Shown piece by piece: positions 45,774-54,533 of a DNA stretch of 64,000 bases; the stretch's first letter is position 1, and each line of letters starts with the position of its first letter. The stretch spans positions 50,597 to 114,596 of the forward strand of contig NZ_LZIF01000005.1 in assembly GCF_001667145.1 (NCBI RefSeq), read 5' to 3'. The notes beneath the pieces are model-generated. The model did not search any database and was not told where the DNA came from. It saw only the letters and a program-made list of their open reading frames with translations. Both the position numbers and the translations under genes were made by a program. This DNA comes from Mycobacterium sp. 852002-51971_SCH5477799-a (GTDB lineage: Bacteria > Actinomycetota > Actinomycetes > Mycobacteriales > Mycobacteriaceae).

Positions 45774-46466
45774 ATGGCTTTTAGTGACAGCGTTACGGAT
45801 TTTGACCCCAATGATGAAGACTTCTCTCAATTGCTCGAAGTGCACCGGGCTATGGGCTGGCCTGCGCCTACGGAGGCCGAACTTCGGCACATTGCCCACG
45901 GTGCCGAATTGCTTAGCGACATACTGGTGGCCGATCTCGGTTACGGTTGGCCGGACGACTCCCCGGAGGCCCGTTTTGCAAACGGGCTAAGCGTTGAGGT
46001 GATCAACGCGTGGAACAGCTACCGGCGCAAAAGGGACGCATACGGGCAGAGCAACTTCAACCCCGTCGGCCGCAAGCCGGTACGTCGCGACAAAGTGCAA
46101 CCGTCGCTAGACAAGCCGTTCACCATGACAAAGCCGCTGTGCATCGTCGCGCGCAGTCCTAAGAAGGCGTATCCCCTAGACAAGCTAGAGGATTGGAAGC
46201 TTGTACCCCGGGACGTGCTTAGCCCCTGTGACGTCGGCATTTCCGCAGAATGCCACAAATCGTTCGCCTTGATTACCCTATCCTTGAAACGCGGCGAATT
46301 CGTCACCGTGCATCAGGTGTGCAATGCCTGCTACCGCTGGCCCTTCGCGTATAGCTCCGAAGCAATCGAGCTCTTTCGAGACATATTGGTAGAGCACCAT
46401 GTTGAACCTACGAACGGTGACCGCAGGGCTCAGCTAGTGCTTGCCGCAGACGCCGGGGTTCTGTGA
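45774..46466 (+). CDS. Element protein, unknown
   Basis: A 230-residue protein with no recognised domain. It is acidic at the N terminus (DFDPNDEDFSQLLEVHRAMG), basic in the middle (RRKRDAYGQ, GRKPVRRDKVQ), and has cysteines in PCDVGISAECHKS and QVCNACYRWPF that could bind zinc. It is third in the rightward operon, 15 bases after the previous gene, with AAAGGAAA before the ATG. A hairpin follows its stop. Confidence 0.65.
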   Translation: MAFSDSVTDFDPNDEDFSQLLEVHRAMGWPAPTEAELRHIAHGAELLSDILVADLGYGWPDDSPEARFANGLSVEVINAWNSYRRKRDAYGQSNFNPVGRKPVRRDKVQPSLDKPFTMTKPLCIVARSPKKAYPLDKLEDWKLVPRDVLSPCDVGISAECHKSFALITLSLKRGEFVTVHQVCNACYRWPFAYSSEAIELFRDILVEHHVEPTNGDRRAQLVLAADAGVL

Positions 46467-46829
46467 CACGTGAACGATTGAACGCTCTCTAGCGTTCCGG
46501 GAAAAGATACCCGCCGGGTGGGTTGGTAGCCCAGCGGCTTGGGTTGGCCGGGTTCTGTTGGGTTGGCGCTCCAGAGGACAGGCTGAATCGTGCCGCCAAC
46601 GGAATACAGCGCTACTGGATCGACCGCGCGATATAAGAGCGTAGAAAGATTCGGGTCAATTCAGCGGCCGTCGGAACAGTTGCTGTCAGTTCCGGATCTA
46701 TTGCGTTGTCTCCCAATTACTTTCCGGCGTCGGGGTGCTGCGTCGCGTGCCGTGGTGGGCTAACGTCGATTTTGCCGCAGGTTGGCGGGCATTCGGCCCG
46801 ACTTCGACAACTCAACCGGAGAGAAGGAA
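46467..46829. other. Non-coding interval with hairpin and iteron-like repeats
   Basis: No gene. GAACGCT (46480) and AGCGTTC (46491-46497) form a perfect 7-bp stem with a CTCT loop, possibly a terminator, though no T-tract follows. Three copies of GGGTTGG begin at 46520, 46541 and 46560, about 20 bases apart (two helical turns), in a G/T-rich strand. Such phased repeats suggest binding sites for a replication or regulatory protein. The remainder carries the promoter for the next gene. Confidence 0.45.
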
Positions 46830-47036
46830 ATGACCACCCCCGTACAGCAGTTCTATGACCGCGCGGAAGTCGTTGCCATTGCGCACGCACGCGGCCTGAA
46901 GCACATCACCGAGAACTCGGTGATCACCGCTGCCTATGAAGGCAGCAAGCCGTTAAAGCGCACCAAGATCAACGGACGGATCTACTACGCCCGCAACGAC
47001 GTCGAGGCCTGGCTTGCCGGTGAACGCCTCGACTAA
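46830..47036 (+). CDS. Excisionase-like small HTH protein
   Basis: A 68-residue protein (MTTPVQQFYDRAEVVAIAHA, then ITENSVITAAYEGSKPLKRTKINGRIYYARNDVEAWLAG). The pattern is that of excisionase/MerR-like winged helix proteins with a basic wing. GAGAAGGA precedes the ATG. It overlaps the start of the ATPase gene by 23 bases. Either this protein or the one at 45232 is likely the recombination directionality factor. Confidence 0.72.
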   Translation: MTTPVQQFYDRAEVVAIAHARGLKHITENSVITAAYEGSKPLKRTKINGRIYYARNDVEAWLAGERLD

Positions 47037-48405
47037 CGGCCAACCTGCGCAGGTCATTTCAGAGAATCTGCGTAAGCAACGCATTCGACTCAAGAGCCTT
47101 CACCTTCGGTTCCAGAACTGGTTCACAGACCACTACGACTTAGCCGCCCTAGACGTCTCGCTGGCAACCGCAGCCGTGGAGCAGCTCGACGGTGACCCTG
47201 TCTGGCTGCTACTGGTGGCAGGCGCGTCCACCGCCAAGACGGAAACCGTATCGCAGCTCAAGACCTGCGCGCGTGTGCACGAAGTATCGACGCTCACGTC
47301 AGAGGCCGCGTTGCTTTCGGCGTCCAAACGCGACGATAAGGCGCACGATGCAACGGGTGGCCTACTGGAGCAGATCGGGCCGCGAGGCATCCTGATCATC
47401 AAGGACTTCACATCTATCCTGTCGATACACCCCAGCACCCGAGGTCCGTTGCTGGCCGCATTGCGGGAAATCTATGACGGCTATTGGGATCGCTACAAAG
47501 GCACTGACGGCGGCGCTGGACTGCATTGGTCCGGGCGAATCGTTGTTATCGGAGCCGTAACGACATCCTGGGACAAACACCACGGCGTTGTGGCCGAGAT
47601 GGGCGACCGATTCGTTCTGCTGCGCATCGATTCCCGCAACGTGGACAGCCGCGAGGCGTTCGGGTTAAAGGCAATCAAGAACATCTCTTCTGAAACGGAG
47701 TACCGCAAAGAGCTACGCGGCGCGGTCAAGCGACTCATTTCCTGTGTCGACACCGCTGATGCACCCGAACTCACCGACGAAGAGACACAACGAATCTTTC
47801 AAGCCGCCAACCTGGCGTCCTACGCACGCACCGCAGTAGACACCGACCACAAGGGCGACGTAATCGACTCGCACGCTCCGGAAGGCCCGGCACGTCTGGC
47901 CAAGCAACTCACGCAGCTGTTCCGGGGCTTGTACGTGGTTGGCGTTCCAAGGGGCCGAGCAATGCGCCTGGTGATCCGGTGCGCTCGTGACTGTATCCCA
48001 CCTCTACGCCTGCAAGTGCTGGAGTACCTAGCGGCACACCCGGACTCCCTCACCAGTGACGTACGGAAAGGCATCCAGAAGCCCCATGCCACCGTGGACC
48101 GCGTCATCCAGGCCCTAGTGGCCCTTGGCCTTATCGAACAAGACGAGACCCCCGGCCGCGTCCAGACCACTAGCAGCTACACCAAGAGCTGGCGCTTCAG
48201 CGTGATCGAAGGCGTGGACGTGAGCGTGCTCAAGATCCCCGAACCCGTCCGCTCCGGGAATGACAGCGGGGCCATGCGCCCGGCGGGCGCTCCGGGAATC
48301 ACAGGGGAGGCAGGCCCTATCTCTTCTCACTCTTCGACTGTGAAACCCGGAGCGCGGCCTACCTGCGGAAATGCAACTAACGGCAGAGCACCGGTCGAAT
48401 TTTGA
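47014..48405 (+). CDS. P-loop ATPase with C-terminal winged helix
   Basis: A 463-residue protein. LLLVAGASTAKTETVSQL is a P-loop in which the usual GK is AK; it is followed by a probable Walker B, GILIIKDFTSIL, and a sensor-like strand RIVVIGAVTTSWDKH. The C-terminal part (about 345-400) is a winged helix (LRLQVLEYLAAHPDSLTSDV, RVIQALVALGLIEQDE). It resembles AAA+ DNA helicase loaders or replication initiators in phages and integrated plasmids. Starts at TTG 47014 or GTG 47020. The atypical P-loop may lower ATPase activity or mark a subfamily. Confidence 0.7.
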   Translation: MPVNASTNGQPAQVISENLRKQRIRLKSLHLRFQNWFTDHYDLAALDVSLATAAVEQLDGDPVWLLLVAGASTAKTETVSQLKTCARVHEVSTLTSEAALLSASKRDDKAHDATGGLLEQIGPRGILIIKDFTSILSIHPSTRGPLLAALREIYDGYWDRYKGTDGGAGLHWSGRIVVIGAVTTSWDKHHGVVAEMGDRFVLLRIDSRNVDSREAFGLKAIKNISSETEYRKELRGAVKRLISCVDTADAPELTDEETQRIFQAANLASYARTAVDTDHKGDVIDSHAPEGPARLAKQLTQLFRGLYVVGVPRGRAMRLVIRCARDCIPPLRLQVLEYLAAHPDSLTSDVRKGIQKPHATVDRVIQALVALGLIEQDETPGRVQTTSSYTKSWRFSVIEGVDVSVLKIPEPVRSGNDSGAMRPAGAPGITGEAGPISSHSSTVKPGARPTCGNATNGRAPVEF

Positions 48406-48439
48406 ACCAGCTCAGAATCGAATCGAAAGGGCATACGGC

Positions 48440-49315
48440 ATGAGTACCGACGATGACGACATCATCGACGCGGAAGTCGTAGACAGCGATAACCTTCCTG
48501 CAACTGTTGGCACCTATCAACATTCCGAACCAGTCACCAAGTGGAGCGAAGAGTGGTGGGCTGCCGCGTCTCCAGCAGTGCAGGCGAACAGGTGTCGAGC
48601 ACACAAGAAAACCGGCGAACGCTGTAAGAACGCAGCAATACTCGGTGCAACTGTGTGCCGTTTTCATGGCGGTGCGGCCAAGCACGTAAAGCGCGCTGCG
48701 CGGGCAAGGTTGGAGAACGCCGCTGATCTGATGGCAAAGCAGCTCTTGGGGATTGCGCTCACTGCCGACAGTGAGGCCGTGAAGCTTGCGGCCATCAAGG
48801 ATGCCCTGGACCGAAGCGGACTCAAAGCGCCCGCGGAAGTCGTACTGTCGCAAGGCGAGTCCAAGCCCTACGAGGACCTGTTCGACGGCATCGCGAGCGG
48901 CAGTCGCGCCGAATCTCGCAGAGCTAGAGGCGTTCCCGATTCTGCGGACAATTTTGCCGGCTTCGAGATTGGCACAGAAGGCCCGTCCCAACCACCCACC
49001 CAAGGCGACTCGCCCGACCCAAGCCACAACGAGGCCAGCTGCGCGCGGCGGGTATTTCGGGGCTCGACCACCAACACACCAGAGGTTGACTACCAAGGCG
49101 AGGGCGGTAGTAGTGGGCAGCAGGATTCGCCGTCTAGCGCAGACGCGCCGCTGCGGCAGCCTCATCCCCATGATTTCGACCGGGAGAGGCCGCCTGAGTC
49201 ACCCGTGCGGCACATCACCGGCGAGGACGCCATCGACGCGGCGAACTGGGCAAACCGCCGGATAGGCGCGCTGAAGGCCATCGAGTCACCCCACAGGCGG
49301 TACAGAAGGCCATGA
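48440..49315 (+). CDS. HGG-motif zinc protein, small-terminase-like
   Basis: A 291-residue protein. CRAHKKTGERCKNAAILGATVCRFHGGAA (about residues 50-78) is the Cys/His HGG motif common in phage proteins annotated as small terminase subunits or DNA-binding factors; three cysteines and a histidine would bind zinc. A helical segment follows (RARLENAADLMAKQLLGIAL, then KLAAIKDALDRSGLKAP). The last 120 residues are disordered. If a small terminase, it could redirect packaging by a helper phage, since no large subunit is present. ATG at 48440 has AAAGGG upstream. Confidence 0.65.
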   Translation: MSTDDDDIIDAEVVDSDNLPATVGTYQHSEPVTKWSEEWWAAASPAVQANRCRAHKKTGERCKNAAILGATVCRFHGGAAKHVKRAARARLENAADLMAKQLLGIALTADSEAVKLAAIKDALDRSGLKAPAEVVLSQGESKPYEDLFDGIASGSRAESRRARGVPDSADNFAGFEIGTEGPSQPPTQGDSPDPSHNEASCARRVFRGSTTNTPEVDYQGEGGSSGQQDSPSSADAPLRQPHPHDFDRERPPESPVRHITGEDAIDAANWANRRIGALKAIESPHRRYRRP

Positions 49316-49392
49316 GGCACCCACAGGCACAGTTTGCCCAGCTCAGGCATTGTAGCCACGGTTGTACCGGTCGGCTAAAACTTAAGGCGTAA
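49312..49392 (+). CDS. Possible 26-residue coupled peptide
   Basis: ATG overlaps the preceding stop (ATGA). The peptide is MRHPQAQFAQLRHCSHGCTG plus six residues, with two cysteines and nearby histidines that could bind a metal. Only overlap supports it. Confidence 0.3.
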   Translation: MRHPQAQFAQLRHCSHGCTGRLKLKA

Positions 49393-49440
49393 GGCGCAAC
49401 CGCTCGGTTACGCCCCCACACCAGCAAGGGAGACGCAGCA

Positions 49441-50121
49441 ATGCCGGCAAGGGCAGACGCACGAGAACCGATACAGCCGTTGATGTTTGGATACACGCGT
49501 GTGAGCACCGACGAACAGGCGGACAGGCGTAACGGCCTAGAGGCACAACGGCAAATCATCGAGGCACAGGCACTGCGCCGACAGTGGAGCCTTGAGCACT
49601 TCGCAGACGAAGGCGTATCCGGTAAGGCCATCGGTCCGAAGCTTGCGGAAGGGTTGCAGCTGTTGGCTTCTGGACAAGCGGACGGTCTGGTAGTTGCCAA
49701 GCTGGACCGCTTGAGTCGATCAATCGTCAACGCAGCCAACATCATCGAAGCAGCGCAGGCGCAGGGCTGGTCGCTGGTGATCCTGGACCTTGGCGTGGAC
49801 CTGACCACAGCAGCAGGTCGCATGATGGCCATGAACCTGGTCAACTTCGCCCAGTACGAGCGCGAGCTGATTAGTGAGCGTACGAAGGCCGCTCTTGCCG
49901 CCAAGAAGCGCAGAGGCGAGCGAATCGGAAGGCCTCGAGTTGCATCGCCTTCGGTGGTGCGTCGCATAGTGCAAGACCGAAACGCCGGCTGGACATACGA
50001 CGCTATCGCTTCCGCACTCACAGCATCAAACGTCCTAAGCCCACTGGGCAAACGGACGTGGCAGCCGTCCACCGTGCGCCGCATCTACGCCAGCGCCACA
50101 GTTGAGCAGGTGTCGGTATGA
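49441..50121 (+). CDS. Serine recombinase (resolvase/invertase family)
   Basis: A 226-residue small serine recombinase. FGYTRVSTDEQADRR carries catalytic Ser22; GLEAQRQIIEAQALRRQW, DGLVVAKLDRLSRS with conserved Arg, and GRMMAMNLVNFAQYERELISERT complete the catalytic domain, followed by a Hin-like HTH (SPSVVRRIVQDRNAGWTYDAIA). GGGAGA lies upstream of the ATG. It precedes a tyrosine integrase in the same operon through a 47-codon gene overlapping both. It may invert a segment or resolve element dimers; no obvious res or inversion site was found. Confidence 0.88.
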   Translation: MPARADAREPIQPLMFGYTRVSTDEQADRRNGLEAQRQIIEAQALRRQWSLEHFADEGVSGKAIGPKLAEGLQLLASGQADGLVVAKLDRLSRSIVNAANIIEAAQAQGWSLVILDLGVDLTTAAGRMMAMNLVNFAQYERELISERTKAALAAKKRRGERIGRPRVASPSVVRRIVQDRNAGWTYDAIASALTASNVLSPLGKRTWQPSTVRRIYASATVEQVSV

Positions 50122-50261
50122 AGCGCGATCCCCGTGACAAACGAAAGGCACATGTGGAGACCGGGTTAGTGCCACCAGAGCCGCCGGAAGTGACCTGCAA
50201 AGGTTACGGCCCACCGCCAGAGGACGAGGAAGCCTCGTCTCCAGAAGAGGAGACGCGGTAA
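50118..50261 (+). CDS. Small linking protein between two recombinase genes
   Basis: A 47-residue protein starting MKRDPRDKRKAHVETGLVPP, with a basic start and an acidic, proline- and glutamate-rich end (PPPEDEEASSPEEETR). Its ATG overlaps the recombinase stop and its TAA overlaps the integrase ATG (TAATG), a strong sign of a translated gene. Function unknown. Confidence 0.6.
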   Translation: MKRDPRDKRKAHVETGLVPPEPPEVTCKGYGPPPEDEEASSPEEETR

Positions 50262-51604
50262 TGGCCGCGACTATTCGCAAGCGCACTACCGGCAAGCTGG
50301 ACAAATTCGGTAATCCCGTTATTAGCTATCAAGTCCGGTGGCGCGAGCCGGTACGCGATGAGTTCGGAGCACCTACGGGCACCTTCAAGCAGACGTCGGA
50401 AACTTTCCCGACCGAGCGGAAAGCTAAGGCGCATCTGCGCAAGGTGGAGGATCAGCTGGAAAGCGCTGCAGGCGTTGACCCATCCAGCCAGAAGGCCAAA
50501 GCCAATCGTCCGCTAGGGAAATACGCCAAGCAGTACCTCGAATCGCTGGCAGGCACCATCGATGACAGCACGATTGCGGGCTACGAGAACATCTACCGCA
50601 CCCATATAGCTTCCGTGTTCGGTAGCAAGCCAGTTGCTTCCATGACCACGGCCGATGTGACAGCCTTCCGCGCTCAGCTGTTGGCCCCGCACCACCGCCG
50701 CAGCTTTGTCACGCGCGGCAAGCCGCAGCCTAAACCCCACCCCAGCACCCGCGTGGTCACTCGCAGTCCCGCCACAGTGAAGCAGATTGTCGGAACGTTA
50801 AAGCGCATCCTCGACACCGCGCAGGACGATCAAGCCATACAGAGCAATCCCGTGGTGTCCGGCCGACGTCGGACGACTAAGCGGCGAGCCACGGGGGAGA
50901 CACCCTTTAGCCACCACCCACTTACTGCCAACCAAGTAGCGTCCGTAGCGGACTGGATCGCCAACACCAAGGGCAATCAGGTCTACGCCCTCGCGGTTCT
51001 CTTCGCAGCACATACCGGCGTGCGGGCAGCGGAACTGCAGGGCCTACAGGTCCAGGACCTCACGCTCTCGGACATATCCGGCACGGTTGGCGCGATCCGA
51101 GTTGCTCGGACCGCCAAGCGCGAAACCGGTCGGTGGACCTACGGCACCCCCAAGAGCGACGCCAGCACCAATCGCACAGTGCCGCTAGCGCCGTGGCTGG
51201 CTGATGAGCTACGCGACTACCTGACTACGGTTCACCCTTTTGCCGGCAGGCATCTGCACGCGCCGCTGTTTCCGGGTCGGCTTAGTCGTTCCAGCTTCGA
51301 TTGGGCGCATCCTGTCGTGGCTGACAACCTGTATGACAACTACCTGCAGCCTGCGACTAAGGCCCTTGGCCTTGGAGCCGTACGGTTTCACGACCTGCGC
51401 CACACGTTCGCGACCATGAACCTGAGCGCGGGCGAGCACTACATGCAGGTGTCAAAGTGGCTCGGACACTCTAGTTTCGTACTGACGCTAACCACCTACG
51501 CCGACTACATCCGCGAGGACGTGCTGGCGGTACCGAAGGTTGGGCGTGGCACCGTCACGCCTGCAACGGACAATGTGGTGACGATGCAGCGCACAGCTAC
51601 TTGA
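50261..51604 (+). CDS. int: Tyrosine integrase
   Basis: A 447-residue phage-type integrase. N-terminal residues 1-60 are the arm-binding domain (RKRTTGKLDKFGNPVISYQV); a SAM-like core-binding domain follows (about 85-195). Catalytic residues are Arg in HTGVRAAELQGL, His377 and Arg380 in HDLRHTF, His403 in LGHSS and Tyr413 in TTYADY. All are present, so the protein should be active. The direct repeats at the element ends match its action at tRNA-Lys. It ends ten bases before the stop of the convergent STAND ATPase gene. Confidence 0.95.
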   Translation: MAATIRKRTTGKLDKFGNPVISYQVRWREPVRDEFGAPTGTFKQTSETFPTERKAKAHLRKVEDQLESAAGVDPSSQKAKANRPLGKYAKQYLESLAGTIDDSTIAGYENIYRTHIASVFGSKPVASMTTADVTAFRAQLLAPHHRRSFVTRGKPQPKPHPSTRVVTRSPATVKQIVGTLKRILDTAQDDQAIQSNPVVSGRRRTTKRRATGETPFSHHPLTANQVASVADWIANTKGNQVYALAVLFAAHTGVRAAELQGLQVQDLTLSDISGTVGAIRVARTAKRETGRWTYGTPKSDASTNRTVPLAPWLADELRDYLTTVHPFAGRHLHAPLFPGRLSRSSFDWAHPVVADNLYDNYLQPATKALGLGAVRFHDLRHTFATMNLSAGEHYMQVSKWLGHSSFVLTLTTYADYIREDVLAVPKVGRGTVTPATDNVVTMQRTAT

Positions 51605-51614
51605 CCTCGGCCCG

Positions 51615-53879
51615 CTACTCCGTCTTGTCAGGTGGCATGAGGCCCTTAGCCCATTTCAATTTCACAAGGTCCTGCCAAAGCCAGCCGAGTGCGAGATGTG
51701 TCGCAGGTTTCTTGTCCGCGAGGTTGAAGCGCCCCGTCGAGACCGAAAACGAGTCGGCAAAAGGTTCAAGCCCAGGCGTGTTCGCAAAGTAGAGGAAGTG
51801 TGCATCGCTAAAGACGCTGTAGTTGTCCATGATTTCTTTATCGCGCGATTCATCATTCACGGTAACATTGACAGAATTTTTCCCATTTCGTTTGCCATTT
51901 GGAAGCGGGACGCCGGTCGGACGCAAAAGCCACCTCAGCCCAGCTTCAGGGGGTCCTATTGATCCAAGTGACAACGGTTCGCCGTCGGATGAAGCACTGA
52001 AATTAATATTCCCGTAGTATTCAAATGGCATCAAGCCGCTGTGCGCCAGAGTGTCGCCGAACTTGGGTGCGACTGTGGCGCACAGTTCCTCATAGCAGCT
52101 GATCGCCGCGCGGATTATTGCATTAAATCTCTTCGACATTGCCTCGATGGAGAACCCGGGCCAGCCGGACCGTCCTGGTGCGATATCAGGTAGGGGATAG
52201 ACGCTGCCATACAAACCATCTGCTACTTCGTCAATAGTGGTTGGGTATGGAAGGTTGCTTCTCCTAATTTGGTCCTTTAACTCGCTCCGGACGATTCCAT
52301 CGTGTTTGGCAGCGATGCCAATCGCAATGGTGGTGAAGCATTCAGCCAGGTCCTTCGCAAGAATTCTGCGCGCAGCCGGCCAGACCCAGTTTCGTCCTGT
52401 TGGTACGGCAGCCCATTCCATGCACATGAAACGCCTATTGAACGGTGTCTGCCTGGGGATAGTGTTTATGACAGCTGGAAGCGTTTCATCGGGAATCTCA
52501 CTGGAAATCAGCCAAGTCGTGTCTACACGTCCACCGCGGATATTCAACGCGAGCGAAAAATCCTCCAAGTCGTTGAGAGTGGTGATCCGAAACGGTGTAA
52601 ATGCCGCTGACAATGGACCCAGGCCATCTAGTAACGACGCAAGTGCTAAACGAAGACGAGTGCCGATCTCCTGCCAGTGTTCCGCAGGAATGTCTTCCCG
52701 ATTTCGAGACAAGCCTGCAGTTTCGGTCTCATTGATGATCCACGAGATCGCGCCGGGGTTCCACCGAGCAATGGTGGCCATGATTGAGTCCACGCGACTG
52801 GGCTCGCCGGATGCGAGAACCATTGACAAGACGTATTTCCACCGATCAAACGACACCAAATCACGCAAGGTATCGCCTATGTCGACGGCATCTTCCAGTA
52901 AAGCTCTCGAAGCGAACCATTGTTCGATTGTTGCTAACGAGAACGAGACACCATGTGCTGTTGTAGTTACAAAAGGCGAACGTCGAATTTGCGCGGCTAT
53001 ATCAAAATCAGCAAATAGTTCAGGGTCAACCGCCCGCCCGGTAGTTACCGTCTCAACCGCCAGTCGGCGCAAATGTTGATACAAATCCTGGTTCTCCGAG
53101 GCGACAATCTTTCGGACTACCCCTTCGATGACTTCTGTCATCGTGGTGAGTTGCTCCAACGTGGACTGTTGCCCAACTAGAAGTGCGAACAGGGGCCTTT
53201 TTAAGGCTTCTTCAATTTGCGGGCTGATATTGCCGATGCGGGCGACTCCGGCCACCAGACTGGCTAGTTGTTGACCTTGAGCTTTAGACAACGGCTGAAC
53301 TTCAACGCGCGTGCTCGCGCTCACGGCTTGTGTCGCCCGAGATGTCAACACCACCCGTGAGCGAGGCCAACGGTCGATCAGTGAAACTGCCTGCCTTATA
53401 ACTGTTTCGGCACGGTCTGCGCGTTGGTCTAACCCGTCTACGACGATATCGGCGCCAAGATTTTCGAGTGCGTGTAGGCCGACCTCTCTGCGTACATCGA
53501 GTTCGAGTGATGACTCCAACTCGTCGATTGATACCCACACGGGTACCGGCGCTTCTGAGTTGGTTTGGGCCGTAGTGATCGCAGCCCGGACCCAAGCTTC
53601 TGCGATGTCGGATTTTCCGGCACCTAACGGACCCGTCAGTACGATCAATCGGCCGGTGGTTAAGGTCGTCAACTCGACAGGTACGGGAGGCAATAGGTAT
53701 CGGATTCGATCAATCTGCGCCTCATCGAGCCCCGCGCCGGCTCGCCTGCGCTCGATCCGGGAGTCTGAAGCCGCTAAAGCCCGCGCGAGGTACTCACTTG
53801 GCCCCATGGCTTCGTAGACCGACGGATCACCGAAGGTGACGTTGACATCGCCGCCGATCATGCTGTTGGTGAATTGCAC
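51615..53879 (-). CDS. NACHT-like STAND NTPase with N-terminal Gly/Val/Asn motif
   Basis: A 754-residue protein. Residues about 3-20 hold NSMIGGDVNVTFGD, resembling a motif at the C terminus of the upstream protein. The ATPase core has Walker A GPLGAGKS (83-90), Walker B ADIVVDGLD (143-151) and LTSR (178-181), the NACHT-type sensor. A 500-residue C-terminal part with no visible repeats follows and is probably the sensor. The GTG at 53879 is chosen because the earlier ATG lies inside the upstream gene and would add 49 out-of-context residues; an ATG at 53861 is also possible. Lower GC than neighbours. Likely an anti-phage NLR. Confidence 0.75.
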   Translation of the reverse strand: MQFTNSMIGGDVNVTFGDPSVYEAMGPSEYLARALAASDSRIERRRAGAGLDEAQIDRIRYLLPPVPVELTTLTTGRLIVLTGPLGAGKSDIAEAWVRAAITTAQTNSEAPVPVWVSIDELESSLELDVRREVGLHALENLGADIVVDGLDQRADRAETVIRQAVSLIDRWPRSRVVLTSRATQAVSASTRVEVQPLSKAQGQQLASLVAGVARIGNISPQIEEALKRPLFALLVGQQSTLEQLTTMTEVIEGVVRKIVASENQDLYQHLRRLAVETVTTGRAVDPELFADFDIAAQIRRSPFVTTTAHGVSFSLATIEQWFASRALLEDAVDIGDTLRDLVSFDRWKYVLSMVLASGEPSRVDSIMATIARWNPGAISWIINETETAGLSRNREDIPAEHWQEIGTRLRLALASLLDGLGPLSAAFTPFRITTLNDLEDFSLALNIRGGRVDTTWLISSEIPDETLPAVINTIPRQTPFNRRFMCMEWAAVPTGRNWVWPAARRILAKDLAECFTTIAIGIAAKHDGIVRSELKDQIRRSNLPYPTTIDEVADGLYGSVYPLPDIAPGRSGWPGFSIEAMSKRFNAIIRAAISCYEELCATVAPKFGDTLAHSGLMPFEYYGNINFSASSDGEPLSLGSIGPPEAGLRWLLRPTGVPLPNGKRNGKNSVNVTVNDESRDKEIMDNYSVFSDAHFLYFANTPGLEPFADSFSVSTGRFNLADKKPATHLALGWLWQDLVKLKWAKGLMPPDKTE

Positions 53880-53920
53880 CCCTGGCGCGACAGCGGAACC
53901 GCCCTGTGCTGCCGCGCCCG

Positions 53921-54376
53921 TTAAGGGGTGGAGGACGGCCCCTTCTGGCCTGAGGTCACATTGCTGATATCGATAGGCCCCGAGACCTTCGCGCCGCGAA
54001 CATTCACCCCGCCGCCGCTGGCCCAAACATTGTGGATACGGATTGCCTCAGCCTCGACCTGCTCCAGATTCACTCCGATTGGTTCACCAGCTTTCGGATT
54101 GTCCGCGCGGACGGCTTCGATCAGGGCCTTTGCCGCAGCCAACAGATCTGCGTCCGATTCGGCGCCCGCGTCTTTGAGGTCCTCTTCGAGGGAGTTCCGC
54201 TTAGCGTCGGAGCTGGGCTTCTTTTCCACCCCGCTCGGATCTACGCCCTTATAACGGTCCGAGATGAGGCGTTTCAGACCTGCGTAGGCATCTTTGACGG
54301 CGCTCGCCACCGTCTCGCGGACGCCTTCTTGCGCGCCGAGGGCGACCGCTGCAACAACAATCGAGACTGGATCCAC
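53921..54376 (-). CDS. Small helical protein with C-terminal amyloid-like motif, NLR partner
   Basis: A 151-residue protein starting with GTG. The N-terminal segment MDPVSIVVAAVALGAQEGVR followed by ETVASAVKDAYAGLKRLISDRYKG is the type of helical N terminus found in actinobacterial proteins paired with NLRs, similar in style to HeLo-like membrane-acting domains. Linker residues 50-110 are acidic. The C terminus has HNVWASGGGVNVRGAKVSG and PIDISNVTSG, a short repeat-like motif similar to the start of the STAND protein 41 bases downstream. Suggested role: effector triggered by templating from the NLR. Not verified. Confidence 0.6.
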   Translation of the reverse strand: MDPVSIVVAAVALGAQEGVRETVASAVKDAYAGLKRLISDRYKGVDPSGVEKKPSSDAKRNSLEEDLKDAGAESDADLLAAAKALIEAVRADNPKAGEPIGVNLEQVEAEAIRIHNVWASGGGVNVRGAKVSGPIDISNVTSGQKGPSSTP

Positions 54377-54446
54377 TCTTGAAATGCTGCCACAGCCGGG
54401 TGCAGAAGTTGGACAACTTGCGGGTCGCAGTTGATCGCGTCCGCCA

Positions 54447-54468
54447 TGTGGACGTGGTGTGGACGTAG
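54447..54468. promoter_or_regulatory. Probable integrase arm-type sites, right end
   Basis: TGTGGAC at 54447 and 54458, 11 bases apart, mirroring the pair at 41472. Distance to the right core is about 66 bases. Confidence 0.6.
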
Positions 54469-54533
54469 GCGGCCTGCCGCATTCGCCCGTGCAACGCCGC
54501 TGACCTCAGACAACGCCCTGACTTGGACGTTTG

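Noticed and set aside
46480..46497. Firm intrinsic terminator
   Set aside because: Stem is perfect but short and is not followed by a T-tract, so it was recorded only as a possible hairpin.
46520..46566. CRISPR array
   Set aside because: Repeats are only seven bases, three copies, with no spacer structure and no cas genes anywhere in the window.
51615..54026. 803-codon version of the STAND ATPase
   Set aside because: Start lies inside the upstream gene; its first 49 residues read through that gene in another frame with no homology-like pattern.
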